Part shown: positions 24,986-37,430 of the stretch, piece after piece
Position numbering within the stretch: position 1 is the first letter of the stretch
How the letters are laid out: each line of letters starts with the position of its first letter
NCBI GenBank assembly: GCA_051453625.1
Contig: JBOZIK010000001.1
Span: forward strand, 149,914,171 to 149,978,170
Length of the DNA: 64,000 nucleotides
From: Welwitschia mirabilis
Lineage: Eukaryota; Gnetophyta; Gnetopsida; Welwitschiales
Reading direction: 5' to 3'
Position numbers and translations under genes: made by a program
The notes under the pieces: model-generated
Databases searched by the model: none
What the model was told of the DNA's origin: nothing
Seen by the model: the letters and a program-made list of their open reading frames with translations, nothing else

Positions 24986-27900
24986 TAATATAATATTGTA
25001 TAAGTAATAATCATAATTATATCAATAATAAAAGGGAAAGTTAATGTACTAATGATGGAAAAAATATAGTAAATGAAAATTTAGTATAGAGTGAAACCTT
25101 AGGTTTATCAAGGTGAATTTCTAATGAATAAATAATTTCCTTATACCAATGCAAAGAAGATATGCTTAAAACATTATCATAAAGTAAACTCTTATTATAG
25201 ATAGAAGAAGATTATATATAAGTTGATGAGTTCTAATGAGATAATAGGTAAATCTAAATCACATAAATAAATGGACTAGATTGAATAGATAGGCTTTTAT
25301 TTTATATTCTTCATCAGGATTATAAATTATATTGATAAATTCTTCTCATTAATAGAAGTTTATTAATGGACTTCCTTAGATTGTAAGATTTAGTTATGTA
25401 ATCCTTAATCTTCTTAGGCTTTATTTTTATCTTTTACAAAAGTTAAAAATGTCAAGGTAACCTATAGTTAAGATATTAAAGATCAATTCTTATTGATAAC
25501 ATTTTAGGAATTATGATGATAAAATTTGATTAATGTCATCTAAATAATAAACATGGTCATAATATTTCAAGATAAATTATTTAGTAACATTTAAGAACCA
25601 AATATGTAAAATTTTAGGTATACATAACTTCTTTGAAAAGCTTAATCATGCATGATTCTTTCTACTAAATAATAAAGATACTAGCATTAATGTCTTGCTA
25701 AAGACTTGAATAAAAAGATTGGGACATAGTGGCTACTACCTTATTTAAAGTATCTTAAAAACATTTTAAATAAGATTATCTTGAAAAAAATTAATAAATG
25801 TAAATTAGTCAAAGTTATTTATAAATATGATGGCATAACTAAGCCAATATTTTTCCTTGAGATATGCTACAAGATCATAGTTAAATATTTAGCTATTAGG
25901 ATAAAACCTATTTTACATTTAATTATTAGAATAGACTAATATAAGTTATTAATGTTAGGTACATTCTTAATAATTTACTTATGTTACTAAAAGGATGGAA
26001 CTCAAGTAGGTGATGTACTTAAGAAATTTTGTTTCTTAAGACTACCTCTGAAAAGGACTATGATATAATTTATTAATATTTTACTTTTATAGTATTAAAA
26101 TAACTTATATTTCATGAAATGTTCATTTTTATGATTAAAATTTTATTCATAGATGCTAATCCTATTGTTACTATTAGTGGTATCTATTTCCATCCATTTT
26201 GTCTAAAATTATTAGTTCATCAAGGTTACCCTTTTACTCCTTCTATTCACATTTTAGCACCCAATGATATATGTTGTATTCTTTATAATAAACTAATATA
26301 TATTTTATAGTCAACTAAGGATAGGTTTTCTCCATGAGTTTTTCTTTATTAATAGCAAAATATAATCTTGAACTTGACACTTCCCTAATGATTTCTTTTT
26401 TCTTATGCATGATGCTCAAGATTATATTAATAAGATTTAGATTACTTATCTATGCCTTGTATATATTTTAAAACTTTTGGGTATTCCTTTTTTCTTTGGA
26501 TTCATTAGATTTCATCTTTGGTAGTGTGTTTCAAAACAAAATTATAAGAAAATTAACATCTAGTCTTATAAATAATTAATCTTTATAAGTAGAAACCTAG
26601 TTTGTGAAAAGATTCTTTTGTCCTATTATATCTTTTACTTATCCTATATTACATTTTCTAATATGATGTATTCTAGAATAAGTGAATTATTGACAAAATT
26701 TACTTAGAGGTCTCAAGTAAGAAAGTTTATATTTCTAAGTTTTAAATAGTTTATTAAAATACATGTTATAAATTAACAAATTTGATGGCTCAAGAATCCC
26801 TTCTAATTCTCTTCAAGAAAAGATATTCCTACTAAGTGAATTGTTAGTGATTTTAAGAAAATGAATCCTACAACATTACAATTCAAAAATCCATTACTAA
26901 GGGTACTTTAAAATGTTCATCATCTTAAAAGTAACATTGTTTTCTCTCAAGCTAATCTTCATCTTAAAGTATTGTTTTACTTACATGTTATTTATAAGGA
27001 TTTAGAATCCATTAAGAAATTACTTATTGTATGTTTTAAAATTATTAGTAATTAACCTCCCATTTGATAGTTTATGTTAGATATTCTAAATAAGTCTTAC
27101 AGTAGTGAAAGAACATTTAGCTTAGCTCAAAGGAATTTGATTCAAATCAATAATGTTTAGACTCTTATTAAGAGATATTATTTTTATAGAAATCTTTTTT
27201 CATTATTCTATAGGAGGTTCAATGTCCTTAAATTTTCTCTTTAGTATAACATTGGTAAGGTCATTCTTTCTAAGGAAGAGGTAGTAGGGAATTGATCCAA
27301 TAATGTTGCTTTTCATGATTATAGAATCAAGGAAGGATACACATATAGTTTATTAATTAACAAAAAATTGTACAAGATTAAGATTCTTTAAAACATTAGA
27401 TTCTTTATTCTCTATTAATACTAAGCTAGAAATTATATCTAGAACATAAAAAATCTAGGTAATAATAGGGTTTGAAAACCATTAAGCATAGATCAAGCCT
27501 AAGAGAGCTGGGAAAGATCCTAGGAAGCATAAAATATTATTCCATTAAAATTTATCACTTAATTAATGTTCTTCAAACAACTTTATACAATTTAATATAC
27601 CAAATTTGACATAAAACAATCTCCTAGATTTGGGGTTGATGACTCATCTTTTAACCTATAACTACTTGGAGTAAAATAGGATAAACTAAGCTAATCTTAG
27701 AAACTTGCATCTAAATTTAAGGACTCATGATTTAATCCAATAAAGAGACAAAAAATCTATCATCTAATTTGGAGTTGCTTCATAATAAGTCTTTAACTTA
27801 ATCATGTGATATGTATTGGACGTTTCCTTTATACATAAACATAAGAATTGTACATGCTAAGGAGGTGATCAAGCTCCTCAAGAATGCAAAATATATCCAA

Positions 27901-29550
27901 TAAAATTCTCAAAATAAAGCCAAAGCTCAGTGATTTATGCTTTGTAATTAATGTTTGGGTAGTTAAAATCATAAATCCCAATAACTCACCCTTGAAATTA
28001 ATGTCACAAACAATAATAACTAAATTAAATTGTAGTTTCTACTTGCCTTTGGTCTTCTTGAAAAATGTTCAAACTTAAAGGCCCATTAAACAACTAAAAG
28101 AAGACTAGTTAAATAATTTTTTTCAAAATAGCCATATAATCAAAAGGTTTATACATTACAATTAAGTATTTTTTCTTCAATCCTAAACCTACATTTATCA
28201 AAAATAAAAGTCTTTGACCAAGGAATAGAGTACTTAAATCCATGATTATTGGAGGCCTCACCAAATGTAAAAACCAATAGGACAATCTAATTATCAAAAT
28301 ACTTGTAGAAATTGAAAGGTTTATTAGCTATAAGATAATTCTTAATAGCCAACTTAAAAAAAGCCAATTTTAAAACCAAAAATTTTACCCTTGGAAAGTT
28401 ACAATTCTCTAACAGTATGGAGAAAATACTTCCTAATTCCAATTGTGTGGAAATCCAAAACTAAACATAAACAAACTGGTGTAGAGTATTCTGAAACTAG
28501 TATCTCATATAAATTTCTAACAAGAATATGACCATGAATTGGTATTATGTAAAACCAGAATAATTAGGTCAAATTAACATGAAACTAGTATTATTTATTA
28601 TAACATGATATTCTAGATTCCTGGATTCCTCATTTAAACCTTAGAAGAGGACTACATTCACAAATTTTGATAATGACGCAAGGAAAATAAATTTTGCATG
28701 TTCCAAACCAATACTATTATATGAAAATCGATATTTGATTCTAAAGATAATTTTTTTAGAAACCTAAAGGAGCCATAACTTATTATAAAGTATATTGTTT
28801 TACCAAAATCTCATATTCTAACTTTGAAACCAGTGAAAGTTTTTCAAACTAGTATACAAAAATATTACATTACTAATCCAATTTTTCTAAACTTATAAAA
28901 TATTCTAAAAATATTCTAAAACCATTATCTAATCTAATGTTATGGAATTATGAAATAATCTAAAATGGGTAAAATTTACTAAAGTTATGAAAATTTGCTA
29001 AGTGATAATATATTAATCTATAATTATCAGTGGCATTTCAAGCTAAAGTAGATAGTGATGTCATTTTAAATCCAACAGATCTCCAAAGCTTATCCTTAAC
29101 CATCATGCATAAGATCAAAATATATGGTAGGTTAAATTAATTCTTTGTCAATTCTTCATTAGCCTTTTGGTAAATTTCAAAAATGTTTGTCTGTTCAAAT
29201 GCAACAATAAATTATCATAACTAAAAAGAGATATCTGTAGCACTCTCTTATGTAATGAAGGGGAGAAAAGAATTGTAATCTATAGTTTTAGAACTAGATA
29301 AAAATAAATGTTTTTTTTAATGTCAACATTCTTTACTCTTACATCTGCTGCTACCTAGCTTTCCAAAAAGATGGTTATAGCTAATGGATATTTGTAAATG
29401 ACAATGCCCTTTCTATTATTGAAGTCATACCAAGAGGATTTTCATTTCCAGTAATGTCCCCGCACATGGAAGATAGGATATCACTAGGCGTAATAGCTAT
29501 TTTTTGATGCGCAGATTGATAATGCCCTTTATTTCAGACATCAACAGTAG
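24986..29550. other. AT-rich stretch without recognisable genes
   Basis: Short open frames of about 60 codons exist on both strands (for example 26119-26310 and 27884-28078 on +) but none shows a motif, codon bias or domain that I recognise. I could not place any retrotransposon domain. Probably old repeat DNA. Confidence 0.5.
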
Positions 29551-29555
29551 TAGCA

Positions 29556-29637
29556 TCACTACTTATGGATGCCCAAAGCAGAGACTTTCATTGCTTGCTC
29601 AGCTGTCTTAGCACTCTGAGTCTTAAAGACAAATCCC
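29556..29637 (-). pseudogene. Possible coding-exon fragment next to a CACTA end
   Basis: Minus-strand translation from 29637 gives an uninterrupted stretch beginning KGFVFKTQSAKTAEQ, followed by about ten more codons and then a stop. Base composition is more balanced than the surroundings, which suggests real exon sequence. I do not recognise the protein. It ends nine bases before the CACTA-like terminus at 29647, so it could be part of a gene broken by that insertion. Confidence 0.3.
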
Positions 29638-29646
29638 TTTCTCTTA

Positions 29647-29885
29647 CACTATAAGAAATATAGGCTTTTAAGGCATTTCATTTCTAAAATGCCTTAAAAG
29701 GCAATAAAAACTTCACAAAACTCTTTCTAAGGCATTAAAATAAAAACATATTAAAATGTATTTTAAGGCATTTTTATAATAAATGCCTCAAAAAAATTTT
29801 AAGGAATTCATTTAAGTGCCTGAAGTGTTTTCCTAAATAAACGCCTTAAATGTCTTTCGAGGAATTTTATCAAACAAACCTTAAA
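29647..29885. repeat. CACTA-type left terminus with subterminal repeats
   Basis: Begins CACTATAAGAAAT and contains at least six copies or variants of TTAAGGCATTT or AAATGCCTTAAA in alternating orientation. A perfect 14-bp inverted pair occurs at 29665-29678 and 29687-29700 (CTTTTAAGGCATTT and its complement, 8-base loop). In CACTA elements such repeats are transposase-binding sites. Confidence 0.75.
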
Positions 29886-30899
29886 AGGTTACATGATTTA
29901 TGCACTATTTAGAGAGAATTTCATATAAGTAATTGCTAGGATTTAAAGGGATAGATCAAAATATACTATTCTGAGAGTAGCTATCTGCAACTTAAATCGG
30001 CTCCCCTATTATAAAAATTATTCTGATCTAGTAATAATGGAAAAGTGGGATTTTGTCATTACTCAAAAGGAGAATAGTAATCTCTACATCCCTGTATTCA
30101 TCACTTTAGAATTCATTAATGATTCATTAAAAGTTTGAAATAATGGATCTTTGAAGACAACTTGTGAAAAATGCATTTATGAAAAGGATTGGACTGAGTA
30201 AAAACCTATAGTAATTGGGTGAAGAGAAGTGAAGACACATCAAAGAAGCTAATTGAAGGATCTCAAATGACATTGGCCATAGTAGATTAGAAGCACATAA
30301 CTAATATTGTTTGTAAGGCAATATTATCTACATTTAATGAAGAAAATTAAAGAAGAGCAATGCCTGTTTCTTGCTAATGCCTATGGGTATCCGTCACACT
30401 ATTGAGATACCTGTGTAACTAAGGCATATAGTGGAAGAGTAATATAGCTACACATAAACTGCATCACCATCCTAGAAGAAACATGTTTTTTTTAATACTA
30501 ATAACAAACGAAAGCACATAATGACACTAATTTTATTCTTTATGCAGTAACAAGCACAATCTTAAAAAACTAGGTTTAACAACTATGGACATTAATTAGT
30601 CTAATCTTATCCTAAGATTAATCTTCCTATGATAATTAAGATTTGGTTATGGAAGTAGGACCTTCAACCAAATTGATACTGCAATGTAATCAAATATTTT
30701 AGAAAAGAAAATTTAAGATTTTTAATAAATTTGATAACTATTTCAAAATTTTTAATGATTTAAGCCTTTAGTTCTTACTGATGTCCACATAAAACTAGCT
30801 ATTGGAAAAGCATTCTGCAAAAATAAAACAAAAGATTTAGTTACTATTTGATTTTTTAAACTTATTTCTTCTAATATGATATTAAATAATACATACCTA

Positions 30900-31060
30900 A
30901 AACATTATGAAGTGAATAAGAAAGAGCAAGAATTAAGGTCATCTAAACCAAAATCTCTTATTGCTTGGTTACACAGTTGGTGTTCCTTTCACAACAGCTT
31001 GGCTCTCTGCAATCTCTATTGCCATGTATGTTATGATCACTTGAAGCTTTATATTTATCA
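30900..31060 (+). pseudogene. Possible membrane-protein exon fragment
   Basis: One + frame reads LLLGYTVGVPFTTAWLSA followed by ISIAMYVMIT and a stop (about 30957-31042). This is a plausible transmembrane helix with balanced codon composition, unlike the AT-rich surroundings. No family is recognised. It lies between the two CACTA-like ends and could be captured host sequence. Confidence 0.25.
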
Positions 31061-32105
31061 CCATAATTACTTGAAAATGTTGTGATTAATCAAACCCTTC
31101 TATCAATCAAGTTAGGATTTGCTTATCTATAAAAGCTTTGGAGAAGAAGAAAAACATCAATTACATTAGCATCTACAATGTTAGTTAGTGCATTTTTGTT
31201 TTTCTATAGTAACTATAATTATAGCCTCTCAAATTTGAGCATGTCATCTTGTCCAGGGGCAATAAGGTTACCATGGAAATGTTAACTATAATCCTTAAAA
31301 AATACAAATAAGCTTAAAAAACTAAAAAGGAGAGTTGAGATTTTTTACCTTCAACATTTAAAATCAAGTATACCATAACAAATGCCAGTAATGATGGACT
31401 GCAAGAAAGGGAACCCAACAAGATAGATGTAAGAGAAGTGATTTTAACCATCCATTCATACCTTGGCTAATACAAATACTGATATTAATAGACTTTGACC
31501 ATAAAGTTACCAACAGAGCACATGTAAAACAATAATTAGAATTCTCCAATTAAGAGAACATAACATATATGAAGCAATAAAAATATTAATAAATAATAAG
31601 ACTATTAAAGGGATCAAAAAACATTAGCTTTACACAGGTTTTCTCATTTGTTATAATGAAGAATCAAAGGGTAAAATCCTTCATGTGTATCCTCCTTCTA
31701 GCTTCTACAACATTGAAGATTCTCCAAGGGTGCATAGTGTCTGTAATATTTTAAGCTATGTTAGTTACATGATCTTAATCCTTTTATTTACTTTAAAAAG
31801 TGTGAATGATAGATTAATAATCTACAACTTAAAAACTCCTCTACATGATTAGTTTTAGGACACTAAGAAGTGTTAAATTACAGTTAATTTTGAGATTTTA
31901 GAACTAATATTTAGCTTAAAAGGAATGGATCCAGTGTACCATTATAAAATAAGTAGAAATATACTACTCCTTTAATTCATTTTATCTGATTTTGCAATCT
32001 TATCTAATAAAATATCAAAAATGTCTCAAGAAAGGGACTCCAAATTCATAAATTTGTAAAATATCTATAATTGCTAATTATGTAATTCTTGTTTTGGGTA
32101 GGTGA

Positions 32106-32321
32106 CTAGCCATATCCACATACAAGTCCAGAATAAACTATCTGGGCGGAAAATGCCTTACCTAGAAATGCACAGTGATACAACACAAAGGTCAATAGAG
32201 AGGGCTCAGCTAGCCTTAAAATCCATCTTGCATTAGAAGTCAAACTTTTCAAAGCCAAAATGGCATCATCCTTTCCTCCTTGCTCATTTTCCTTGTTACT
32301 AATTATTTTTCTTTCTCCCAT
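32106..32321 (-). pseudogene. Unknown 71-codon open frame, possible gene fragment
   Basis: The minus frame begins MGERKIISNKENEQGGK, continues through DDAILALKSLTSNARW, and ends in a cysteine-containing hydrophobic part. The composition is closer to coding than neighbouring DNA. I do not recognise it. It may be an exon of host origin between the CACTA-like ends, or a chance open frame. Confidence 0.25.
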
Positions 32322-32639
32322 TCCCTTTAAGCACCCTGGATAAGTATCCTTTACTCTTGATCCCCTAGCACTCTTTGTCTTCTTCTATTTACCCCCTTCT
32401 GTTACTCATGATGGCTAGTCCAAAGACCTACTAAATCCTCTATTTAATTTGTAAATAAACTAGTGTAGTATGATTAGAAAATAATTTTTGTTTTTCAATT
32501 TTAGCTATATTATTGAGTGTATAGTGAATGTTTAATTTGGATTTTTGTAGTCCTATAATTCTTAGTTTGTAATTACTAAATTGCAAATGTGTTACTTTTC
32601 CCTAATTGCTTTTTCTTTGCCACATGATTATACATTACA

Positions 32640-32702
32640 GGTGGAAAAGGCATACAATGCTGATCTTTATTATGTAGATTGGGATCCTCTTAATGAGAAT
32701 TA
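32640..32702 (+). pseudogene. Possible 3' exon fragment
   Basis: After a splice-acceptor-like tract ending in acattacag, the + strand reads VEKAYNADLYYVDWDPLNEN and a stop. The acceptor, the balanced codons and the terminal stop fit a last exon. The protein is not recognised. Confidence 0.25.
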
Positions 32703-32726
32703 GATTTTAACTAGATATGCATAAAT

Positions 32727-32912
32727 ATGATCATTCACAGTTTAAAACATAGTTTTTTTGGATAGGAGATACTGCTATTGTGAATATGTTTTTCTCATGT
32801 GGATATTATTATCTATAGGGAACTGTTAGGCTCTTTCTTTTAGTTTTTATTCTTTGACCATGTCCCTTTCTTTCAGTTTTAATTCTTTGATCATGTCTAT
32901 GTATGGTTTACT
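32727..32912 (+). repeat. Dispersed repeat R, copy 1
   Basis: About 186 bp strongly similar to 51785-51972. Landmarks are tcattcacagtttaaaacat, tttttctcatgtggatatt and two internal copies of a ttctttgaycatgtc unit about 40 bp apart. It ends about 100 bp before copia LTR1. Confidence 0.85.
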
Positions 32913-33013
32913 TATTGACCTATCATTTTCTATTCCTAGTTTGTAATAAACATTTTAAATTACAATGTTGATAGATTTCTGCCTATCATTTCCATCTTAA
33001 TTAGTTTAAGACC

Positions 33014-34320
33014 TATTGAGAACTCATTGTCATTGATTAATTTAATGATTTTTTTGTAGTTAGTCCATTTTGCATAGATTTCCTAGCACCAAGAGACTAA
33101 CATCTAAGATTAGGTGATTGACCTGTTAAAGAACTATAACACTGCTTCAAAATCAAGCAATCACCCAAATAACATAGGATGACTAGACTGATACAGATTA
33201 AGAAAATGACTGATTAAAGAATAGATGATTGAGTGCATCATACCGGTCAATGGAGCTATTACATTAGGGAGAAAACTGGTTGAAAAATGGACAACCAAAA
33301 CTCTATTATTCAAATGACACTATTTGAGCCTAAGTGTAAGAATTGTGGCAAACATGAGCGACCGCTAAATGGACACGGGTGACTGCATTAAACTCTGTGA
33401 AATTCAGTCTGATAATAGAAAAAGCGGCCGACTAATTTCCTGATGGCCACTGCATGATAATCAGTAAAGGCTAAATCTGGTAAATGCAAGGGCGACTGAA
33501 GGACATGATTACAGGTAATTGCATTCTGCCCAAAATCTACCCTCATAAGGTTGATCGAGTAAACATTATTAGGGCCACTGAATAAAGGTTAATTTCATAT
33601 AAACCTAAGGGTGACTGAATATGCACCTGTTATATACTTAGAAATCTGCAATAAGTAAAGAGTATTGAATGTTAGGAATAAGGGTGACCGCAGGCTTGGG
33701 CATCTAAGGACTATATCAAGGTCAACCTATGAAGAAAAATTGTAACCATTATAACTTCAATTGTTCATCAAAAGGAATACAATAGTTCATTAAAAAGAAC
33801 AATGGTTTGCTTCATCCTAAAAGAATGATTACCTTGTGCATATTTAGTATTTAAGCTCTCCTCTAGTCAGATGAAAAAATAAGCTTTTTTGTAAAAATTT
33901 CTAAGATTGAGAAAAAAGAACTATCATACTCTTTTGAGACTGTATCTTAGCTAGCTTTAAGTTTAGATTTCAGATTAAATCTATGATTGTATCTACTTAG
34001 AAGAAGAGATTGCTATACCTTTGAGAAAATATCTGTGCATCTATGCATTCTACATTTTTCTATTCATCTATGGTTGAGGATAAGCCATAAAATACTCTCT
34101 GATTATAAAAGATTATTTAATAAGCTTGAAAACCATTATTGAAAGCTAATATATGCCATCCAAGGATAATGAGTCTAAGAAGCTGAAGGGTGGTGTTTAT
34201 CCACCATTGAATATCTTGTTTTTATATACTTTTCTACTTTTCTTATTTGTAGGTTGTGAACAATAAGGAATTCATTTCAAAGATGTATTCATCCCTTCTA
34301 GGATTGATCCTCTACTTTTA
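33014..34320 (+). repeat. Copia LTR1 (5')
   Basis: Starts TATTGAGAAC (TGTTGAGAAT in the other LTRs) and ends CTACTTTTA directly before the primer-binding site. It contains many scattered variants of GGGYGACYGA. It is closer to LTR3 than to LTR2, for example sharing actctattattca and cccaaataac. Confidence 0.9.
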
Positions 34321-34340
34321 ATTAGTATTAGAGCTAGGTT
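34321..34340 (+). other. Copia primer-binding site (tRNA-iMet type)
   Basis: ATTAGTATTAGAGCTAGGTT follows LTR1. It matches the usual copia site ATTGGTATCAGAGCTAGGTT (complementary to initiator methionine tRNA) except for G-to-A and C-to-T changes, typical of deaminated methylated DNA. Confidence 0.85.
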
Positions 34341-34385
34341 GAGCAATAGATCTTAATAGATCTCTACTCCACTCATCCTTAGAAA

Positions 34386-35380
34386 ATGAGTTAACTCACT
34401 GAAGAAAATTCGGTCATAAGATCTTCCTTATTTGATGGAACAAATTATAGTTATTGGAAAGTAAAGATGAGAGTCTTTTCTCAATTTATTGATCTTGAAA
34501 TATGGGAGTCTATTACTAATGGGTATTGTCCTCCTATTTGCAGGATCTAGTAACTAAGTTAGGTACTCCAAAGAGAAATGACAAATGGAATTAGTAGCAA
34601 TGTGCAACTTCAAAGGTCTAAATGTCATCTTTTGTATTATAGGTCTAGAAGATTTCAAGAGAGTTATAAATTGCACCACTGCTAAAGAAGCATGGGACAT
34701 ATTGGAAACTGCTCTTGAAGGAATCAATCTAGTAAAGTAGGCTAAGCCTCAAATGCTGATCACTCAGTTTGAAAATCTAAATATGGAAGATGATGAAGGT
34801 ATCAATGAATTTTTTGCAAAGCTAACATATATTGTAAATTATATGCATGGCTTAAGTAAAATAATTGAAGAATCAAGAGTGATTCGCAAAGCCCTAAGAT
34901 CTCTACCCAAAAAGTTCGAATCAAAAGTGATCACCATTAAGGAAAGCAAAGAACTAAACATTATGAAACTGGATGAACTCCAAGGGAATCCTTATAATTT
35001 TAAGCTCAAATTTGGAAAATAGAAGAAGAAGAGTATGACATTATCTACCACACATGAAATTCCTGAGATCAAGGATGGATCTGACTAAGAAATAGAAAGT
35101 GATAATAAAGTNNNNNNNNNNTGCTTCATGCAGAGAGGACAAGGTGGAGGTCAATCTAGGAGACCACCAAGAAGGAAAGAGAAAGAACACCATGAAATTT
35201 AATGCTATTCTTGTAAATGTTTTGGTCATACATTGAGTGTCTACCTAAACAATATAAAAGATGATAAAAGAAAAAAAATAAAGTCCTATCAGTAACATGG
35301 AATGATAAAGAAAGTGAGAGTGAATAGAACTCAGATTCAGAATTTGATGGTATCTCTCTTATGGCTATCATCAATGAAAA
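34386..35380 (+). pseudogene. gag: Copia gag remnant
   Basis: Starts at ATG 34386, where the third codon is already a stop, and continues LFDGTNYSYWKVKM, the DUF4219-type start of plant copia gag. AKEAWDILETALEG follows near 34685, and the open stretch 34753-35022 holds the UBN2-type region (RKALRSLPKKFE, then MKLDELQGN). A zinc-knuckle remnant at 35203-35244 reads C-x2-C-x4-H-x4-Y: the fourth ligand Cys is changed to Tyr. A 10-base N gap lies at 35112-35121. Gag would form the particle and package element RNA. Multiple stops and frame changes make it non-functional. Confidence 0.85.
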
Positions 35381-35910
35381 GGTATGATCCTCTTCTCACA
35401 TTGATTTAGTCATTAGTGAAGATACACTAAATGATATAGAATTAGAATTGTATTTGAAATGTTTAAATCTGGCTCATAGAGTAAATCACCTAAGAAAAGA
35501 AAATAAACTCTTTTTAGATAATCTTGATATTAGAGAAAATGAAATTAAAAACTTAAAGAGTAACCTTGCCTTAACCTTCTATTGTGTTAAAGAATAAGTC
35601 TCTCAAAAATCGTTTCCTAGATCATTTAATTGTTATCACTACTCGTATTTCGAATTCTTATCTAAGACAAAATTCAAGAACTCTTTAGCAAATATATCAT
35701 GCCATTATTACAAGAAAAAGAGTCATTATAAGATTATTTGTATCTTTCACAAAAGTTGGTTTCCTCACTTCATATTAGAATCTAATTTTACTTTTTTCAG
35801 AAAATTACATCCTATTACAAACAAAAACAAATGCTTGAGGTGAATCCAAAAATCCATAACTAAAATCCTATTAATCTAAATGGTTTTAAAAGAAACTAAT
35901 CATTCTTATT
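35381..35910 (+). pseudogene. Copia gag-protease linker, decayed
   Basis: Acidic and lysine-rich coding-like segments, such as an N-x-L-F-x-D-N-L pattern near 35500-35530, run between the zinc knuckle and the protease. This fits a gag C-terminal linker, but no domain can be named and frames change several times. Confidence 0.45.
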
Positions 35911-36250
35911 GATATCTAGATAGTGGGTGCTCGAGACATATGACATGTAACAAGTCAAACTTCATTAACTTCAAGAAATACAATGGAGAAGAATTCACTT
36001 TTGGGGATAATGGAAGAGCTCATATTGAAGGTATTAGAAGCATTAGTAAAAGTAAATTATCCAATATTCACAATGTTTTATTTGTCAATGGATTAAAGCA
36101 TAATTTGTTAAGAATTAGTCAAATTTAAGATAAAGGTCATAAAGTATTTTTCGATAAAAATAAATGTATTGTGAAACATGGTAAAATAGATTAACTTTTA
36201 TTTGTAGCAAATAGATATGAAAATGTGTATTGTGTAAATAAATTAAATAA
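35911..36250 (+). pseudogene. Copia aspartic protease
   Basis: YLDSGCSRHMTCNKSNF starts at 35913 with the catalytic D-S-G intact at 35919-35927. EEFTFGDNGRAHIEGI and NVLFVNGLKHNLLRISQI follow in the same frame until a stop at 36126; the next codons DKGHKVFFDKN continue the family pattern. This is the standard plant copia protease, which cuts the polyprotein. The wording YLDSGCSRHMT is typical of Sirevirus and related copia. One in-frame stop after ISQI and another near 36192 disrupt it. Confidence 0.9.
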
Positions 36251-37430
36251 CTCTACATGTCCATCTTCTCATACTCAAGAAGACATTATCTGGTATTATC
36301 ATTTATGTCACATTAGTTTTGATACTTTGAAAAAATTATGTCATGATGATATAGTTAAGGGTCTTCCTAAAATCTCTTTCTCTCACAAAGGACTATGCGA
36401 CACTTATCAAAAAGGAAAAAAACTAGAATGTCTCATAAAAAGGTTAGCGATATCACAACTAGTAAACCTTTAGATTTAATTCATATGGATTTAGTTGAAC
36501 CTATTCAAACTGTGAGTCTATCTAAAAAACATATTTTCTAATTATGATTGACAATTTTTTTACATATTTATGGGTAGCTTTTATTTATGCAAAATCTAAT
36601 GCCTATGAAAATTTTATTAAACTTTCCAAGAAGATTCAAACTCAAAAGGGGTATGTAATAAAGAAAATCAAATTAATCATGGTAAAGAGTTCAAGAATGA
36701 AAAATTTGAACTTTATTGCAACTAAAATGGAATTGGCCATGAGTTCTTAGCCCCTAAAACCCCTCAATAAAATGGAGTAGCTAAAATAAAAAATTGAAAT
36801 CTGCTAGATATGATAAGAGTAATGCTAAATGATAAGAATATTTCAAAATAGTTTTGGACTGAGGTAGTGAACAACTTGTCATATATCAAACAGAGTTTAT
36901 TTGAGGCCTGGAATTTCTAAAACCTCTTATGAACTCTGGAAAGAAAAAAACCCAAATATATCTTACTTTAAAACCTTTGTAAGTAAATGCTTCATTTTGA
37001 AAGATAGAGAGGAATTAGTAAAATTTGATTCTAAGTTAGATAAAGGAATCTTTTTAGGATACTCTCAATTCAGTAGAGATTGTAGAGTTTTTAAAAAATG
37101 AACTCTTCATATGAAAGAATCGATTAATGTAAAAATTCATAATGTTTTAGATTCCTCAAAATTTATTAACCTTGATAAAGATCTAATTCCTTACTATTTT
37201 ATCAATCAAACTTAAAAAATCTCAAAAGATAAGGCAATACTAGAAATTAAGGAACGTAAGGATTATCCTCTAGAATCTATCATTAGAAATGTTCCATAAG
37301 GTATTACTACTAAAACTTCTCTTAAAAACTTTATTGCTCATGTCTCTTTGTTATCTAAAATAGGACCTAAATTTTTTGAAGAGGCCAAATCTAATCCTAG
37401 TTAGATCAATGTCATGCAAGAGGAACTTGG
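36251..37430 (+). pseudogene. Copia integrase (pre-integrase zinc domain and catalytic core)
   Basis: The segment 36225-36473 carries the GAG pre-integrase zinc region: IIWYYHLCHISFDTLKKL, then IVKGLPKISF and LCDTYQKGKK (family C-x2-C here C-x2-Y). After a frame change, PLDLIHMDLVEPIQ and MIDNFFTYLWVAFIYAKS (36544) give the start of the rve core with its first catalytic Asp. The second block PQ-stop-NGVAK near 36760 corresponds to PQQNGVVER with the catalytic Glu altered. From 36901, RPGISKTSYELWKEKNPNIS and FLGYS follow. Integrase inserts the cDNA. At least four frame breaks and stops make it inactive. Confidence 0.85.

Noticed and set aside
26119-26310. 63-codon open frame as a gene
   Set aside because: It has no domain and its composition equals the AT-rich background.
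29665-29700. 14-bp inverted pair as a possible microRNA-type hairpin
   Set aside because: It is part of repeated AAGGCATTT motifs typical of CACTA subterminal regions, and the stem is too short for a plant microRNA precursor.
33014-34320. Repeated GGYGACYGA units as a CRISPR-like array
   Set aside because: Spacing is irregular, there is no uniform repeat length, and the sequence is a eukaryotic LTR.
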